DNA of 64,000 bases from UBA12014 sp029248335 (GTDB lineage Bacteria; Planctomycetota; Phycisphaerae; Phycisphaerales; SM1A02): assembly GCA_029248335.1 (NCBI GenBank), contig JAQWJM010000202.1:1-64000 (forward strand), read 5' to 3'. The translations under genes and the position numbers were made by a program. Below, piece after piece: positions 1 through 8,894 of the stretch (position 1 is its first letter; every line of letters begins with the position of its first letter). The notes beneath the pieces were generated by a model. The model was given only the letters and a program-made list of their open reading frames with translations, was not told the origin of the DNA and did not search any database.

Positions 1-821
1 GCGGCCCGGTCGATCCCGGTCGTCCAGCCCTCCCGCTCGAGCAGCTCGAGCAGGGCTCCGGTCGCGAGATTGCCGCTGGCCCCCGGCGCGAACGGACATC
101 CACCGAGACCGCCACAGCTCGAGTCGAAGGCGCGGACGCCGCACTCGAGAGCGCGTTCGACGCCGGCGAGGGCCATGCCCCTGGTGTCGTGCAGGTGGAG
201 ATCGATCTCGGCGACCGGGACCACCGACGCCACCTCGTCGATCACCGCCTCGATCTGGTCGGGATCCGCCACGCCGAGCGTCTCGCCCAGCGCGATCTCG
301 ATGTCGCCGTCGGCGAGGTCGCGGAGAAGCCGGACGGTCCCGAGCACGTCCTCCGGATCGACCGGCCCGTCGTACGGACACCGCACCATGCACGACACGT
401 ACCCCCGCATCGGAAGCGAGGCCTGTCGCGCGAGCTCGACCACCGGCCGAAAACGTTCGATCGACTCCTCGATCGATGCATTCAGGTTCTTCCGGCAGAA
501 TCCATCGCTCGCCGAGGTGAAGATCGAGAGCTTGTCGGCGCCGGCGGCGAGGGCGGCCTCCGCCCCTCGCTGATTGGGACAGAGCACCGAATACGTGATC
601 GAGGCCTTTCGCTCGATCCCCGACATCACCTCGGCGGCATCGGCGAGTTGCGGCACCCACTTCGGACTCACGAAACTCGTGACTTCGATCTCGGGAAAAC
701 CCGCCTCCCCGAGCGCATCGACGAAGGCGATCTTCCCGGCGACCGGCACGATCGCCGATTCGTTCTGGAGTCCGTCCCTCGGACCGACCTCGGTGATGCG
801 TACGCGTCGATCCTCGGTCAC
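1..821 (-). CDS. mvaB: Hydroxymethylglutaryl-CoA lyase, C-terminus cut by window edge
   Basis: Cleaves 3-hydroxy-3-methylglutaryl-CoA to acetyl-CoA and acetoacetate in leucine and ketone-body catabolism; cytosolic TIM-barrel enzyme. About 273 residues are visible. The N-terminal GPRDGLQNE motif carries the catalytic Arg-Asp, HLHDTRGM supplies the metal-binding His pair, and GGLGGCPFAPGASGN is the family signature with the catalytic Cys. The start is a GTG overlapping the stop of the upstream small membrane gene (GTGA), so the two are translationally coupled. The reading frame is read from the minus strand. The family is usually near 300 residues, so roughly 20-30 residues lie beyond base 1. 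A related DRE-TIM lyase is a minor alternative, but the Cys loop favours HMG-CoA lyase. Confidence 0.9.
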   Translation of the reverse strand, partial: MTEDRRVRITEVGPRDGLQNESAIVPVAGKIAFVDALGEAGFPEIEVTSFVSPKWVPQLADAAEVMSGIERKASITYSVLCPNQRGAEAALAAGADKLSIFTSASDGFCRKNLNASIEESIERFRPVVELARQASLPMRGYVSCMVRCPYDGPVDPEDVLGTVRLLRDLADGDIEIALGETLGVADPDQIEAVIDEVASVVPVAEIDLHLHDTRGMALAGVERALECGVRAFDSSCGGLGGCPFAPGASGNLATGALLELLEREGWTTGIDRA

Positions 822-1009
822 TCGGTCTCGTCCTTTCGTCCGGCGGCCGCCGCACTGCGTTCCTCCCGCATGATCGAGACGATCAGCCCGGCGACGAATC
901 CCACCACCAGCAGCGTCAGGAGGATCGCGGCGATGAAGAGCGCGACTTCCGCGGTGAACTCGAAGAGTCCCGGCTCCCCACCGTCGATGGGTGTGGCGGG
1001 CGGCGTCAT
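818..1009 (-). CDS. Small single-pass membrane protein (63 aa), unknown function
   Basis: I do not recognise a family. The protein has a short polar N-terminus (MTPPATPIDGGEP), one strongly hydrophobic helix at about residues 21-46 (IAAILLTLLVVGFVAGLIVS) and a charged, probably cytoplasmic tail ending RKDETE. Its start overlaps the ygfZ stop by ATGA, and its stop overlaps the mvaB GTG by GTGA. It therefore sits inside a tightly coupled three-gene unit ygfZ-this gene-mvaB. The coupling on both sides is the main evidence that it is a real gene. Role not inferable. Confidence 0.7.
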   Translation of the reverse strand: MTPPATPIDGGEPGLFEFTAEVALFIAAILLTLLVVGFVAGLIVSIMREERSAAAAGRKDETE

Positions 1010-2262
1010 TCCGAAGTCTCCCCGTGGTCACCGTCCTCGGGGATCTCGTAATCGAAACCGGTCACCACCGCGGAGACGACCTCGCCTTCGGCACTCATCA
1101 GCACCGACGTGCCCGCCTTGGCGTGAGAAGCACGAACCGAGGCGAGCCCGATCACCGCGGCGCCGCGCATCGGAGCGACGGTGCTGCCGGTGACCACGCC
1201 GATCTGCGTCGAAACCCCCTCCTTCGCGTCGAACACCTGCGCGCCCGCGACGGGCAGCGCGTCCGTGGTGCCCCGCAGTCCGACCACCTCCCGCTTCGCC
1301 CGACCTCGGCTCTCCATGCGGGCGACGATCTCCTGGCCCGGGTAGCAACCCTTCTTGAAGCTGACCCGCTCCTTGATCAACCCGGTCTCGTGCGGGAGGG
1401 CGTCGGGGCCGAAATCGAGATGGAACAGCGGCGTGCCGGCTTCGAGCCGCGCGATGTTGCAGGCGTTCCAACCGATCGCCCGGGCGGGACGACGGCCGGA
1501 GGGCGTCGTTTCGAGGATCCGGTTCCAGACGGCCATCGCGTCGGCTCGGTCGACGATGAGTCCGAAACCCGGTTCCCCGACGGGTGATCCAGTCCCGGAA
1601 TCGAGCGCGAAGACGGTGACCGCGTCATCGCCGATCCGAACATCGACCGCGTTTCCACCCCGAGGGGTTTCGCCGCACAGCGCGTCGATCATCGCGGGTG
1701 ATTCGGGGCCCAGCAGATCCATCCGGTGTCGATCCCCGGCGTGATCGAGGATCTGGACGTCCTCCGCGAACACGAACCCCTCGAGCGTCTCCACCACGCG
1801 TCCCGCGTCGCTTCGATCGAGCTCGACCAGGACCCGGCCTTCACGTCGGATCAGGACCAGGTCCGCGATGATCCGTCCGGTCCGCGCGAGCAGGAACGCC
1901 CGCACCACGTCGGCGGCGACGCCGACGAACGCGTTCGTGACCAGCCGTTCGAGCAGATCCTCGGCATCGGCTCCCGCGATCTCGATCACCGCCCGGTCGG
2001 GCCGATCGAAGATCGCACTCGCCCGACGAAGTGCCGCGTACTCCGCCTCGAGCTCCCCGAAGTCGAGGATGATCTCGCACGTCGGGGTCGCACCGTCCCC
2101 CACCACGCCCCAGGGCACGGTGTCGGGCTCCAGCGTCGAGGGGACGTGACGATCGACCCCGTCGCCTCGGACCGAGGACGCGGCTTCCGCCGCCTCCCGT
2201 CGGTGATCGAGCAGGCGTCTCATCACGAGTCGATGGGCGTCGTTCAGGGGGCTCTGGTACAT
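1006..2262 (-). CDS. ygfZ: Folate-binding YgfZ/GcvT-like protein
   Basis: Member of the YgfZ family, tetrahydrofolate-binding relatives of the glycine-cleavage T protein that assist maturation of some Fe-S enzymes, including MiaB-type radical SAM enzymes in E. coli. The family signature KGCYPGQEIVARM is present at about residue 302, followed by a C-terminal beta domain. At 418 residues it is longer than the E. coli protein (about 326). Start ATG at 2262. It heads the operon ygfZ-small membrane protein-mvaB with ATGA overlap at its 3' end. miaB lies 4 kb away, on the other strand, which fits an Fe-S link but may be chance. The family is clear; the exact client is unknown. Confidence 0.85.
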   Translation of the reverse strand: MYQSPLNDAHRLVMRRLLDHRREAAEAASSVRGDGVDRHVPSTLEPDTVPWGVVGDGATPTCEIILDFGELEAEYAALRRASAIFDRPDRAVIEIAGADAEDLLERLVTNAFVGVAADVVRAFLLARTGRIIADLVLIRREGRVLVELDRSDAGRVVETLEGFVFAEDVQILDHAGDRHRMDLLGPESPAMIDALCGETPRGGNAVDVRIGDDAVTVFALDSGTGSPVGEPGFGLIVDRADAMAVWNRILETTPSGRRPARAIGWNACNIARLEAGTPLFHLDFGPDALPHETGLIKERVSFKKGCYPGQEIVARMESRGRAKREVVGLRGTTDALPVAGAQVFDAKEGVSTQIGVVTGSTVAPMRGAAVIGLASVRASHAKAGTSVLMSAEGEVVSAVVTGFDYEIPEDGDHGETSE

Positions 2263-2380
2263 GCTGCTCGCCGTCGACCGTTGGTCTTCTGGTCCGGAAA
2301 TCCCGGTGGTCGACCCGCCGCGATGCCGCCGCTCCGAACCACGAACACGGACCCGACGTCCGATCCGCTCCGGAGGACGC

Positions 2381-2386
2381 TAGTCT
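2381..2386 (+). promoter_or_regulatory. Putative -10 box TAGTCT for the M42 peptidase gene
   Basis: TAGTCT matches the TAnnnT pattern seen repeatedly before genes in this window and lies 56 nt before the ATG. No clear -35 is visible. It is the only box-like site in an otherwise GC-rich stretch. Confidence 0.3.
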
Positions 2387-2442
2387 ATCCCGTCCCGGGT
2401 TTCCCGAGGACTTCCGAACCAGAACCGAAAGGCGAAGCGAAG

Positions 2443-3510
2443 ATGAACGTCGAACTGCTGAAGCGACTGTGCGAGATCCCCGGCATCCCCGGACGCGAGG
2501 AACGCGTCCGCGAAGTGATCGAGGAGGAGATCGACGGTCTGTTCGACGAGATGGAGGTCGACCCGCTCGGGACCCTGATCTGCCGGCGCAAGGCCACCAA
2601 GAAGACCCGCGGCCGCAAGCAGGCGGGTTCGGTGCTCATCGCGGCGCACATGGACGAGATCGGCTTCTACATCCGACACGTCGACGAGAACGGCTTCCTC
2701 TGGGTCAACGCCGCCGGCGGCTTCGATCCGAGGAATCTCTTCTCCCGCCGGGTGATGGTGTGCACCGACAGCGGTGACTTCGTCGGCGTGATGAACCCGG
2801 GCGGCAAGCCGATCCACATCTCCAGCGCCGCGGAACGAAGCAAGGTCCCCGAGGTCTCCGAGTTCTTCATCGATCTCGGCATGCCCGCCGCCAAGGTGAA
2901 GAAGACCGTGAAGATCGGCGACTACGTCGTCATGCACGAGCCGTTCCTCGATCAGCCCGAAAGCGTCGTCTCGAAGGCGCTCGACAACCGCTTCGCCTGC
3001 TGGACCGCGATCGAAGCCGTCCGCAAGCTCGACCGGGCCAAGGGTGCGGCCGGAAACCACGCCCTCGACATCGTGGTCGCCTTCACCGTCCAGGAGGAGG
3101 TCGGTCTTCGAGGCGCGGTGGTGGCCGCCAATCGAGTGGGTGCCGACTACGGCATCGGACTCGACGTCACGCTCGCCTGCGACACCCCCGGCGTGCCGAC
3201 CACCGAGCGGGTCACCAAGCAGGGCGACGGCGCCGCGGTGATGGTCCAGGACAGTTCGATGATCGCGGACCACCGACTCGTCGACGAGTTCTGCGCCGTC
3301 GGTCGGAAGCACCGGATTCCGCACCAGCGGTGCATCCTCGGCCGTGGCGGCCAGGACGGCGCGGCGATCCAGCGTGCGGGGAACGGCGCCCGGTGCGTGG
3401 CGATCACCTCCGGCACCCGGTACATCCACACCGTCACGGAATCGATGAACAAGCGTGACGCCCAGGCCGCGGTCGATCTCCTCGCCGCCTGGCTCCACCA
3501 GGCGAAGTGA
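2443..3510 (+). CDS. M42 family metallopeptidase (glutamyl aminopeptidase/endoglucanase family)
   Basis: Cytosolic dinuclear-metal aminopeptidase of the M42 group, which trims peptides and forms large tetrahedral shells in known members. All ligand regions are visible: AAHMDEIG (first metal His/Asp), SKALDNR (bridging Asp), VQEEVG (catalytic Glu and ligand Glu), GLDVTLACDTPG (Asp) and RYIHTVTE (final His). Length 355 residues is normal. I chose the ATG at 2443, where the M42 homology begins, preceded by GGCGAAGCGAAG as a weak ribosome site; an upstream in-frame extension has no protein-like character. Monocistronic, convergent with murG. Confidence 0.92.
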   Translation: MNVELLKRLCEIPGIPGREERVREVIEEEIDGLFDEMEVDPLGTLICRRKATKKTRGRKQAGSVLIAAHMDEIGFYIRHVDENGFLWVNAAGGFDPRNLFSRRVMVCTDSGDFVGVMNPGGKPIHISSAAERSKVPEVSEFFIDLGMPAAKVKKTVKIGDYVVMHEPFLDQPESVVSKALDNRFACWTAIEAVRKLDRAKGAAGNHALDIVVAFTVQEEVGLRGAVVAANRVGADYGIGLDVTLACDTPGVPTTERVTKQGDGAAVMVQDSSMIADHRLVDEFCAVGRKHRIPHQRCILGRGGQDGAAIQRAGNGARCVAITSGTRYIHTVTESMNKRDAQAAVDLLAAWLHQAK

Positions 3511-3544
3511 CCGCCCGATGCGCGGAGGATGGATCGGCCGCCGA

Positions 3545-4648
3545 TCACCCTCCGATCAACATGCGGGCGAATCCAGCGGCGGCGTCTTCAGGGGCCGGAT
3601 CGAACGCCTCGAACATCCGGGTTCGTTCCGCGCCTGACTTCAGAAGTCCTGCGAGGCTCGACTCGAGGGGGGGCTTCGCCGCGGGCCCGCGGACCGGATC
3701 CGTTCGCACGACGACGGCCCCGGCCTTCGCGAGCGTGGCCGCGTTCTTCGCCTGGTGCTGATCCTCGTGCCATGGATAGGGAATCACGATCGCCGGGGTC
3801 CGACTCGCCGCGACCTCCGCGATCGAGCTGGCGCCCCCTCTGGTGATCGCGAGATCGGCGGCCCCCCAGGCATCCCCCATCCGCTCGAGGAACGGCCGGA
3901 CCACCGCGGGGATCGTGGACTCCGAGTAGGCCCGGTCCAGGGCGTCGACCATGTCCGGACCCGCGAGATGCAGGACCTGCCAGCCCGCGAACCAATCCCG
4001 GTGACGTATGGCCAGTTCGATCATCATCCGATCGATCGACAAGGCTCCCTGCGACGCACCGGTGACCAGCAACGTCGGAAGATCCGGTTGCAGCCCGACC
4101 GCCTCGCGATGGGTGGATGCAGGTCCGTCGGCAAGGACCGCCCGTCGAAGCGGGACGCCGATCGCGTCGCCCACGCCGGGAAGGTCGCTGGGCACCGCCG
4201 TGAAGGCGCGGGTGGCCCGATGGGCGATCCAGCGATTGGCACGCCCCGCGACCGCATCGAGATTGAGAAGATCGACGGGCACGCCACGGCGATTCGCCTC
4301 TCGAACCACGGGTGGCGCGACGAAGCCGCCGAGTGCGACCACTCGACAACCCGTGACCGGGTCGAGGACCCTTCTGGCGATCCGACGCGTTCCATGCCAG
4401 CCCCGGAGAAAGCGGATCGCGGCGCCGGGCCGTACGCCCGGGCTTCGCGCGGGCATGCACTGGTGAGCCCAGCCGCCCGGCTCGAGCAAGCGACGGTCGA
4501 CGGGCCGATCGGAGCAGAGGAAGACGATCTCGACCGACGGCGCGATTTCGACCAGTCGCTCCGCGATGGCGATCCCGGGCCCCACCGTTCCGCCCGTACC
4601 GCCTCCGGCGAACACGATCCGGTCCGGCACTGGCGTCGAGTTCGACAT
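3545..4648 (-). CDS. murG: UDP-GlcNAc:undecaprenyl-PP-MurNAc-pentapeptide GlcNAc transferase
   Basis: Makes lipid II from lipid I on the inner face of the cytoplasmic membrane, the last cytosolic step of peptidoglycan precursor synthesis. GT28 fold: the N-terminal glycine-rich loop GGGTGGTVGPGIAIAE binds lipid I phosphates, and the C-terminal half carries TRGGASSIAEVAA and PYPWHEDQHQAKNA, the UDP-GlcNAc pocket. 367 residues, normal length. The ATG at 4648 begins one base after the ftsW stop, so the two are co-transcribed; a longer frame runs back into ftsW and lacks homology. A sacculus-building gene is worth noting because many planctomycetes lack parts of the division machinery. Confidence 0.95.
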   Translation of the reverse strand: MSNSTPVPDRIVFAGGGTGGTVGPGIAIAERLVEIAPSVEIVFLCSDRPVDRRLLEPGGWAHQCMPARSPGVRPGAAIRFLRGWHGTRRIARRVLDPVTGCRVVALGGFVAPPVVREANRRGVPVDLLNLDAVAGRANRWIAHRATRAFTAVPSDLPGVGDAIGVPLRRAVLADGPASTHREAVGLQPDLPTLLVTGASQGALSIDRMMIELAIRHRDWFAGWQVLHLAGPDMVDALDRAYSESTIPAVVRPFLERMGDAWGAADLAITRGGASSIAEVAASRTPAIVIPYPWHEDQHQAKNAATLAKAGAVVVRTDPVRGPAAKPPLESSLAGLLKSGAERTRMFEAFDPAPEDAAAGFARMLIGG

Positions 4649-4649
4649 T

Positions 4650-5933
4650 TCAGGCGTGCGCCGTGGCCGTGCTGATCGGCTGATCCTCGTGGTCGACGAG
4701 CCCGGCGTTCCGGGTGATTCGCCACGCACGACGATCCATCGAGATCAGCAACCCCAGCGAGAAGGCGGTGAGGATCCAGCCGGTGCCGCCCCGGCTCACG
4801 AGTGGCAGGGCGATCCCCTTGGTCGGCGCCATGCCGGTCGTGACCATGAGATTGATCACCGCCTGCAGACCGAAGGTGAGCACGATTCCGAAACCGACCA
4901 GCCTCGAAAACGGCGGGACCGCTTCGAGGGCGAGCGCGGAATCGTTCCCCGCGGGGGTCGACCGTCCACCGATGATTCGACCGCCCACGAGCACCAGTCC
5001 GACGAAGAGCCCGATCAGGAGGGCCGCCCCGAACGCGCCGAGCTCCTCGCAGATGATCGGAAAGATGAAGTCGGTCTGATTCTCGGGAAGCCAGCCGTAC
5101 TTCTGGATCGAGTTTCCGAACCCGACGCCTTCCATGCCTCCGGAACTGATCGAACCGAGCGACTGCACCAGTTGGAAGCCGCTGCCTTGCGGGTCCGCGT
5201 ACGGGTCGAGCATCGTCATCACCCGCTTCACCCGATACGGCTCCGCGAGAACGAGCCCCACGAAGGCGACCAGGCCGATCGGTGCGAGCCCGAGGACCTG
5301 CCAGAGGCGAACACCGGCGACCAGCAGCATGCAGACCGTCACGGTCATCACCAGGGCCGCGGTTCCGAGATCCTCGAGGGCGATCAGGCCGCAGATGAAG
5401 CCGGAGAGCAGGAGTGGCGGCAGCATGCCGGTGCTGAATCGATGCATCGACGAGGCGTGACGGATGCAATGCCATCCGATGATGATCGGAAGCCCCCACT
5501 TGGCGATCTCGCTCGGCTGGAACTGCAGCGAGCCGACCCGGAGCCAGCGATGCGCCCCCTTGACCTCGGGTGCGAGTTGCGGAACGAAGGTCAGGAGCAA
5601 GGTGCCGACGATCAACGCCAGAAGCCAGGGAATCGGCGACGCGAGGCCACCCGCACGCCCCAGTCGTTCGACCGGAATCCAGGAGCCGACCACCAGCGCG
5701 GCGATGGCGATCAGGGCGTACCACGTCTGCTTGCCCAGCAACGTGTCGGCGACGCGACGACCGGCGAGATCCGAGATCGCGGACGCGTCGAGGGTGTAGG
5801 AGCGATCCACGCCCTCGAGCCGAACGGTCGAACCCGGATTCTCGAGTCGCTTCAGCGACGCGGAATTGACCATCACCACGCCGAAGATGAACAGCGTGAC
5901 GACGAGAAGCGCGACGATCTGACCTGCTCGCAT
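4650..5933 (-). CDS. ftsW: FtsW/RodA/SpoVE-family peptidoglycan polymerase
   Basis: SEDS-family integral membrane glycosyltransferase that polymerises lipid II with a partner class B PBP. 427 residues with about ten hydrophobic helices and the SEDS landmarks KGAHRWLRVG, FQPSEIAKW, GTAALVMTVT, and C-terminal APTKGIALPLVSRGGTGW. A roughly 50-residue periplasmic loop after TM1 (about residues 28-72) is longer than usual. Directly followed by murG, as in classical dcw clusters, though murD lies about 11 kb away. I call ftsW rather than rodA on the murG linkage. Confidence 0.9.
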   Translation of the reverse strand: MRAGQIVALLVVTLFIFGVVMVNSASLKRLENPGSTVRLEGVDRSYTLDASAISDLAGRRVADTLLGKQTWYALIAIAALVVGSWIPVERLGRAGGLASPIPWLLALIVGTLLLTFVPQLAPEVKGAHRWLRVGSLQFQPSEIAKWGLPIIIGWHCIRHASSMHRFSTGMLPPLLLSGFICGLIALEDLGTAALVMTVTVCMLLVAGVRLWQVLGLAPIGLVAFVGLVLAEPYRVKRVMTMLDPYADPQGSGFQLVQSLGSISSGGMEGVGFGNSIQKYGWLPENQTDFIFPIICEELGAFGAALLIGLFVGLVLVGGRIIGGRSTPAGNDSALALEAVPPFSRLVGFGIVLTFGLQAVINLMVTTGMAPTKGIALPLVSRGGTGWILTAFSLGLLISMDRRAWRITRNAGLVDHEDQPISTATAHA

Positions 5934-5990
5934 CGTCCCCTCATCGGCCCTGCGGGCTCGTGGAGTGGAATAAAGAGCGGCCGATCCGGA

Positions 5991-6098
5991 CTACATCCAG
6001 CCCTTCTTGCGGGAGATGATCATGTACGCGGCCACGATTCCGCCGAGAAAGACTCCGATTCCCACCAATGCCAGGATCTCTCCGGTCGTGAAGCTCAT
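5991..6098 (-). CDS. 35-residue single-pass membrane peptide
   Basis: A very short gene between ftsW and miaB. ATG at 6098 is preceded by GGGAGACGCCG, a good Shine-Dalgarno sequence at proper spacing. The product begins MSFTTGEILALVGIG, has one hydrophobic helix at about residues 8-27 and ends SRKKGWM, a positively charged tail consistent with N-out/C-in topology. It lies 57 bases upstream of ftsW on the same strand, so it could be the first gene of a small-peptide-ftsW-murG transcript. No family recognised; an auxiliary of the SEDS complex is only a guess from position. Confidence 0.6.
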   Translation of the reverse strand: MSFTTGEILALVGIGVFLGGIVAAYMIISRKKGWM

Positions 6099-6220
6099 CG
6101 GCGTCTCCCTGCGGCTGTTTCGCGACGATCGTCTCGACCGCCCGGATCGAGGATAGCCGTCGTGGCGGTCTCGAGTCGATGGCCCTCACCGATCGGCTGC
6201 GGATTCCCCGCCCGCGCTGA

Positions 6221-6226
6221 TACGAT
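6221..6226 (+). promoter_or_regulatory. Putative -10 box TACGAT for miaB
   Basis: TACGAT lies 41 nt before the GTG start of miaB in a GC-rich gap and fits the TAnnnT pattern. No convincing -35 partner. Confidence 0.3.
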
Positions 6227-6267
6227 TCCCGACCCCATGCAGTCGCCCGGGCCCCTGGAATCCAACC

Positions 6268-7872
6268 GTGAAGACCGTATACCTCGAGACCTTCGGATGT
6301 CAGATGAACGAGCTCGACAGCGAGCTGGTGCGGGGACATCTGGCGTCGATCGGATATGGATTCACGACCGAGCCCGACGACGCCCAGATCCTCCTTTTCA
6401 ATACCTGCAGCGTCCGCGAGCACGCGGAGAGCAAGGCCTACAGCCGGCTCGGCATCGTCGGGAAGCGAAAGAAGGCGGGCGAGGATCTCGTCCTCGGCGT
6501 CCTTGGATGCATGGCGGAGCGGGATGGCGTCGACATGCTGCGGCGGTATCCACAGGTCGACCTCCTGTGCGGTCCGGGTGAACTCGACAAGCTGCCGATG
6601 CTGATCGACAACGTGGCGAGAACATCGGCGTCCACCGATGATCAGGCGACCGAGGCGGGACGCGTGGCCCTCGCCGGCAACACCAGCCGCCGGTCGGCGG
6701 CCCTTTCCGCGACCAAGGACGACCTCGAAACGCTCGATCTCGCTCGTGCGTTCGACCCCGACCAGGCGACCAGTGCGGCCCGGAGCGCCTACGTCCGGAT
6801 CACCCGGGGGTGCAACAAGTTCTGCACCTACTGCGTGGTCCCCTACACCCGAGGCGCCGAAGTCCATCGTCCGCCGGAATCCATCGTCGAGGAGTGCCGA
6901 CGGCTCGCCGCCGCCGGGGTCATCGAGGTGACCCTGCTCGGCCAGACCGTGAATCACTACCGATACCACCACGGCGTCGCATTGACCGTCGATGGCCGCG
7001 AATCGCCGCAGATCGGGCCGGGGCTGAAGGCGTTCAGGAACGAGCCGATCGATGATTCGGAGGTCACGACTTTCGCCGGACTCCTGGCTCGGATCCACGA
7101 CCAGGTGCCCGAACTCGCGAGAATCCGGTTTCTGACCAGTTACCCGCGGGACTTCGGCGACGATGTCCTCGAGGTCATGGCGAGCCGCCCCCGGATCTGC
7201 AGATACCTCCACGTTCCAGCCCAGAGCGGTTCAAACCGGATTCTCAAGCTGATGAACCGGGGTTACACCGTCGAGGAGTACCTCGAATTCACCGATCGGG
7301 TCCTTCGCCATCTTCCGGATGCCTCGATCGCGGGCGACATCATCGTGGGTTTTCCGACCGAGACCGACGAGGACTTCGAGGCGACGAAGGATTTGCTCCG
7401 CCGAGTGCCGTTCAAGAACAACTTCATCTTCAAGTACTCACCCCGCCCCGGAACCACCGCGATCGACCGTTTCGAGGACGACGTGCCGGAAGCGGTGAAG
7501 AAGCTGCGGAACAACGAGCTGCTCGCCCTTCAGGCTGAAATCGGGGCTGCCGTTCATGCCGACTGGATCGGCCGGGAAGTAGACGTCCTCGTGGAACGAA
7601 AGACCGACTACCGGCGGCGAAAAGCGGCTCCACGGTCTTCGGCGGATGAGCGGGTCAGTCTCGGCACCGGAATCGCGGTGGGAAGCGCAGCCACGGTCGA
7701 AGCCACGCCGGAACCGATTCAGTTGTCCGGCAGGACCAAGGGTGATCTGATCACCGTGTTCGATGTGCCGGACACTGCGACCGCCGAGGCGATGATTGGT
7801 GGAATCGCTCGAGTCAAGGTCGACGGAAGCGGCCCGCTCCTCCTCCGCGGGACGCTGATCGAAGGATCTTGA
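6268..7872 (+). CDS. miaB: tRNA-2-methylthio-N6-dimethylallyladenosine synthase
   Basis: Radical SAM methylthiotransferase that converts i6A37 to ms2i6A37 in tRNAs reading UNN codons. N-terminal UPF0004 domain with the three auxiliary-cluster cysteines in TFGCQMNELDS (C11), FNTCSVREHAE and VLGCMAERDG; radical SAM motif RGCNKFCTYCVVPYTRG; C-terminal TRAM region. At 534 residues it is 60-90 longer than typical MiaB. The extra length sits after LLGQTVNHYRY (about 30 residues before FAGLLARI) and inside the TRAM domain (about 40 Arg/Ser-rich residues after LVERKTDY). Start codon GTG at 6268, where the conserved MKTVYLETFGC begins. Confidence 0.95.
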   Translation: MKTVYLETFGCQMNELDSELVRGHLASIGYGFTTEPDDAQILLFNTCSVREHAESKAYSRLGIVGKRKKAGEDLVLGVLGCMAERDGVDMLRRYPQVDLLCGPGELDKLPMLIDNVARTSASTDDQATEAGRVALAGNTSRRSAALSATKDDLETLDLARAFDPDQATSAARSAYVRITRGCNKFCTYCVVPYTRGAEVHRPPESIVEECRRLAAAGVIEVTLLGQTVNHYRYHHGVALTVDGRESPQIGPGLKAFRNEPIDDSEVTTFAGLLARIHDQVPELARIRFLTSYPRDFGDDVLEVMASRPRICRYLHVPAQSGSNRILKLMNRGYTVEEYLEFTDRVLRHLPDASIAGDIIVGFPTETDEDFEATKDLLRRVPFKNNFIFKYSPRPGTTAIDRFEDDVPEAVKKLRNNELLALQAEIGAAVHADWIGREVDVLVERKTDYRRRKAAPRSSADERVSLGTGIAVGSAATVEATPEPIQLSGRTKGDLITVFDVPDTATAEAMIGGIARVKVDGSGPLLLRGTLIEGS

Positions 7873-8049
7873 CGCCCCACGGATCGCCGATAACGCCGGC
7901 TGACTCCGGGTGGACCCCAAGTCGCTCCAGCGGATGAAAATGCCTGTTTTCGTGGCCCCCAGAGGTTTTTTCAGTGATTCACCGGATGAACCGCCGGATG
8001 GATGTAGGGGCCGCTCGCGCAAAAAGGTCACCAGAGTCGACAGCCCTGC

Positions 8050-8077
8050 TTGACTCCGCCACGTACCGACTCATCTT
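8050..8077 (+). promoter_or_regulatory. Promoter of first PAP-CTERM paralogue (TTGACT-16-CATCTT)
   Basis: TTGACT at 8050-8055 and CATCTT at 8072-8077 with a 16-base spacer. The 11 bases GCTTGACTCCG around the -35 are identical to the promoter of the second paralogue, and both have an A-run plus TCACCA just upstream. Predicted leader is about 77 nt, ending in the purine-rich ribosome site AGAGGAAAAAGAGAA. Confidence 0.65.
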
Positions 8078-8160
8078 CCAAGCATTGAGGGGGGGAATTT
8101 GGAGCCCGCCGACGTGGCTGCTCGAATTCACCTCGTGTTCTTGTTAGAGGAAAAAGAGAA

Positions 8161-8859
8161 ATGAAGACTCGTGCCCTTAGTCTTGGACTCGGACTCGCCA
8201 TCGCCGGTACCTCGTTTGCCGACGTCACTGGTGCCGTCACTTACAACTACTCCACCACGGTCGAGGACTTCGGCGGAGACTCCGTCTCCGTCAACGTCTC
8301 CGATCTCTACCTGCTGAGCGACGACGGTGCCGACACGGTGCTCAACGTCTACAACATGCAGATGGCCTCCGCCGGCCAGGTGAACTACTTCCAGAGCGTC
8401 ACCGGCACCGGCTGGACCCCGACCAACCTGGGTGGCATCTTCGACACTCCGGCCCTGCGTCTCGCCGACTCGTTCGTCACCATCGGTGGCTTCCAGCAGG
8501 ACACCCTGCTTCCCGAGCAGGCTCCCGGTGCGGGTTCCGGTACCGGCCTCGACCCCAACTTCGGTGGTAACAGCGCCGCGTTCCCCGGCGACCTCGCCGG
8601 TTGGTACAACGGTAGCCCCCCGAGCCTCAATGGCCAGGTCGGCATGCTCCCCGGCACCATCGGCATGGGCGTCCTCATCGGCCGCTTCGCCTTTGACGGT
8701 GACTTCGATCTGTCGGGTACCTCCCTCGAGGTCACCTGGAACCAGGGTCTCGGTACCCCGGGCAACCAGGCCGAATTCATCGTCAACGTCCCCGCCCCGG
8801 GTGCGATGGCACTGCTCGGCCTCGCCGGTCTCACCGGTCGTCGCCGACGCAACGGCTGA
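8161..8859 (+). CDS. Secreted PEP-CTERM-like (PAP variant) protein, paralogue A
   Basis: 232-residue exported protein of unknown function. A short signal peptide (residues 1-20, ending TSFA) precedes a beta-rich, Gly/Asn/Ser-rich mature domain with no Cys. The C-terminus is VNVPAPGAMALLGLAG followed by an Arg cluster GRRRRNG, the tripartite motif-hydrophobic helix-basic tail that exosortase-type systems process in PEP-CTERM proteins; here the motif reads PAP. No exosortase gene is in the window. It is the first of two tandem copies with the same length and near-identical mature parts. Own promoter upstream and hairpin terminator downstream, so it is monocistronic. Confidence 0.85.
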   Translation: MKTRALSLGLGLAIAGTSFADVTGAVTYNYSTTVEDFGGDSVSVNVSDLYLLSDDGADTVLNVYNMQMASAGQVNYFQSVTGTGWTPTNLGGIFDTPALRLADSFVTIGGFQQDTLLPEQAPGAGSGTGLDPNFGGNSAAFPGDLAGWYNGSPPSLNGQVGMLPGTIGMGVLIGRFAFDGDFDLSGTSLEVTWNQGLGTPGNQAEFIVNVPAPGAMALLGLAGLTGRRRRNG

Positions 8860-8894
8860 TCAGCTCCGGCTGCTCAGTTCAGGCTTGAATACAG

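Noticed and set aside
7950..7985. T-rich run after miaB as a terminator
   Set aside because: GAAAA...TTTTC pairs only weakly, and the TTTTTT run at 7967-7972 has no stable GC stem before it.
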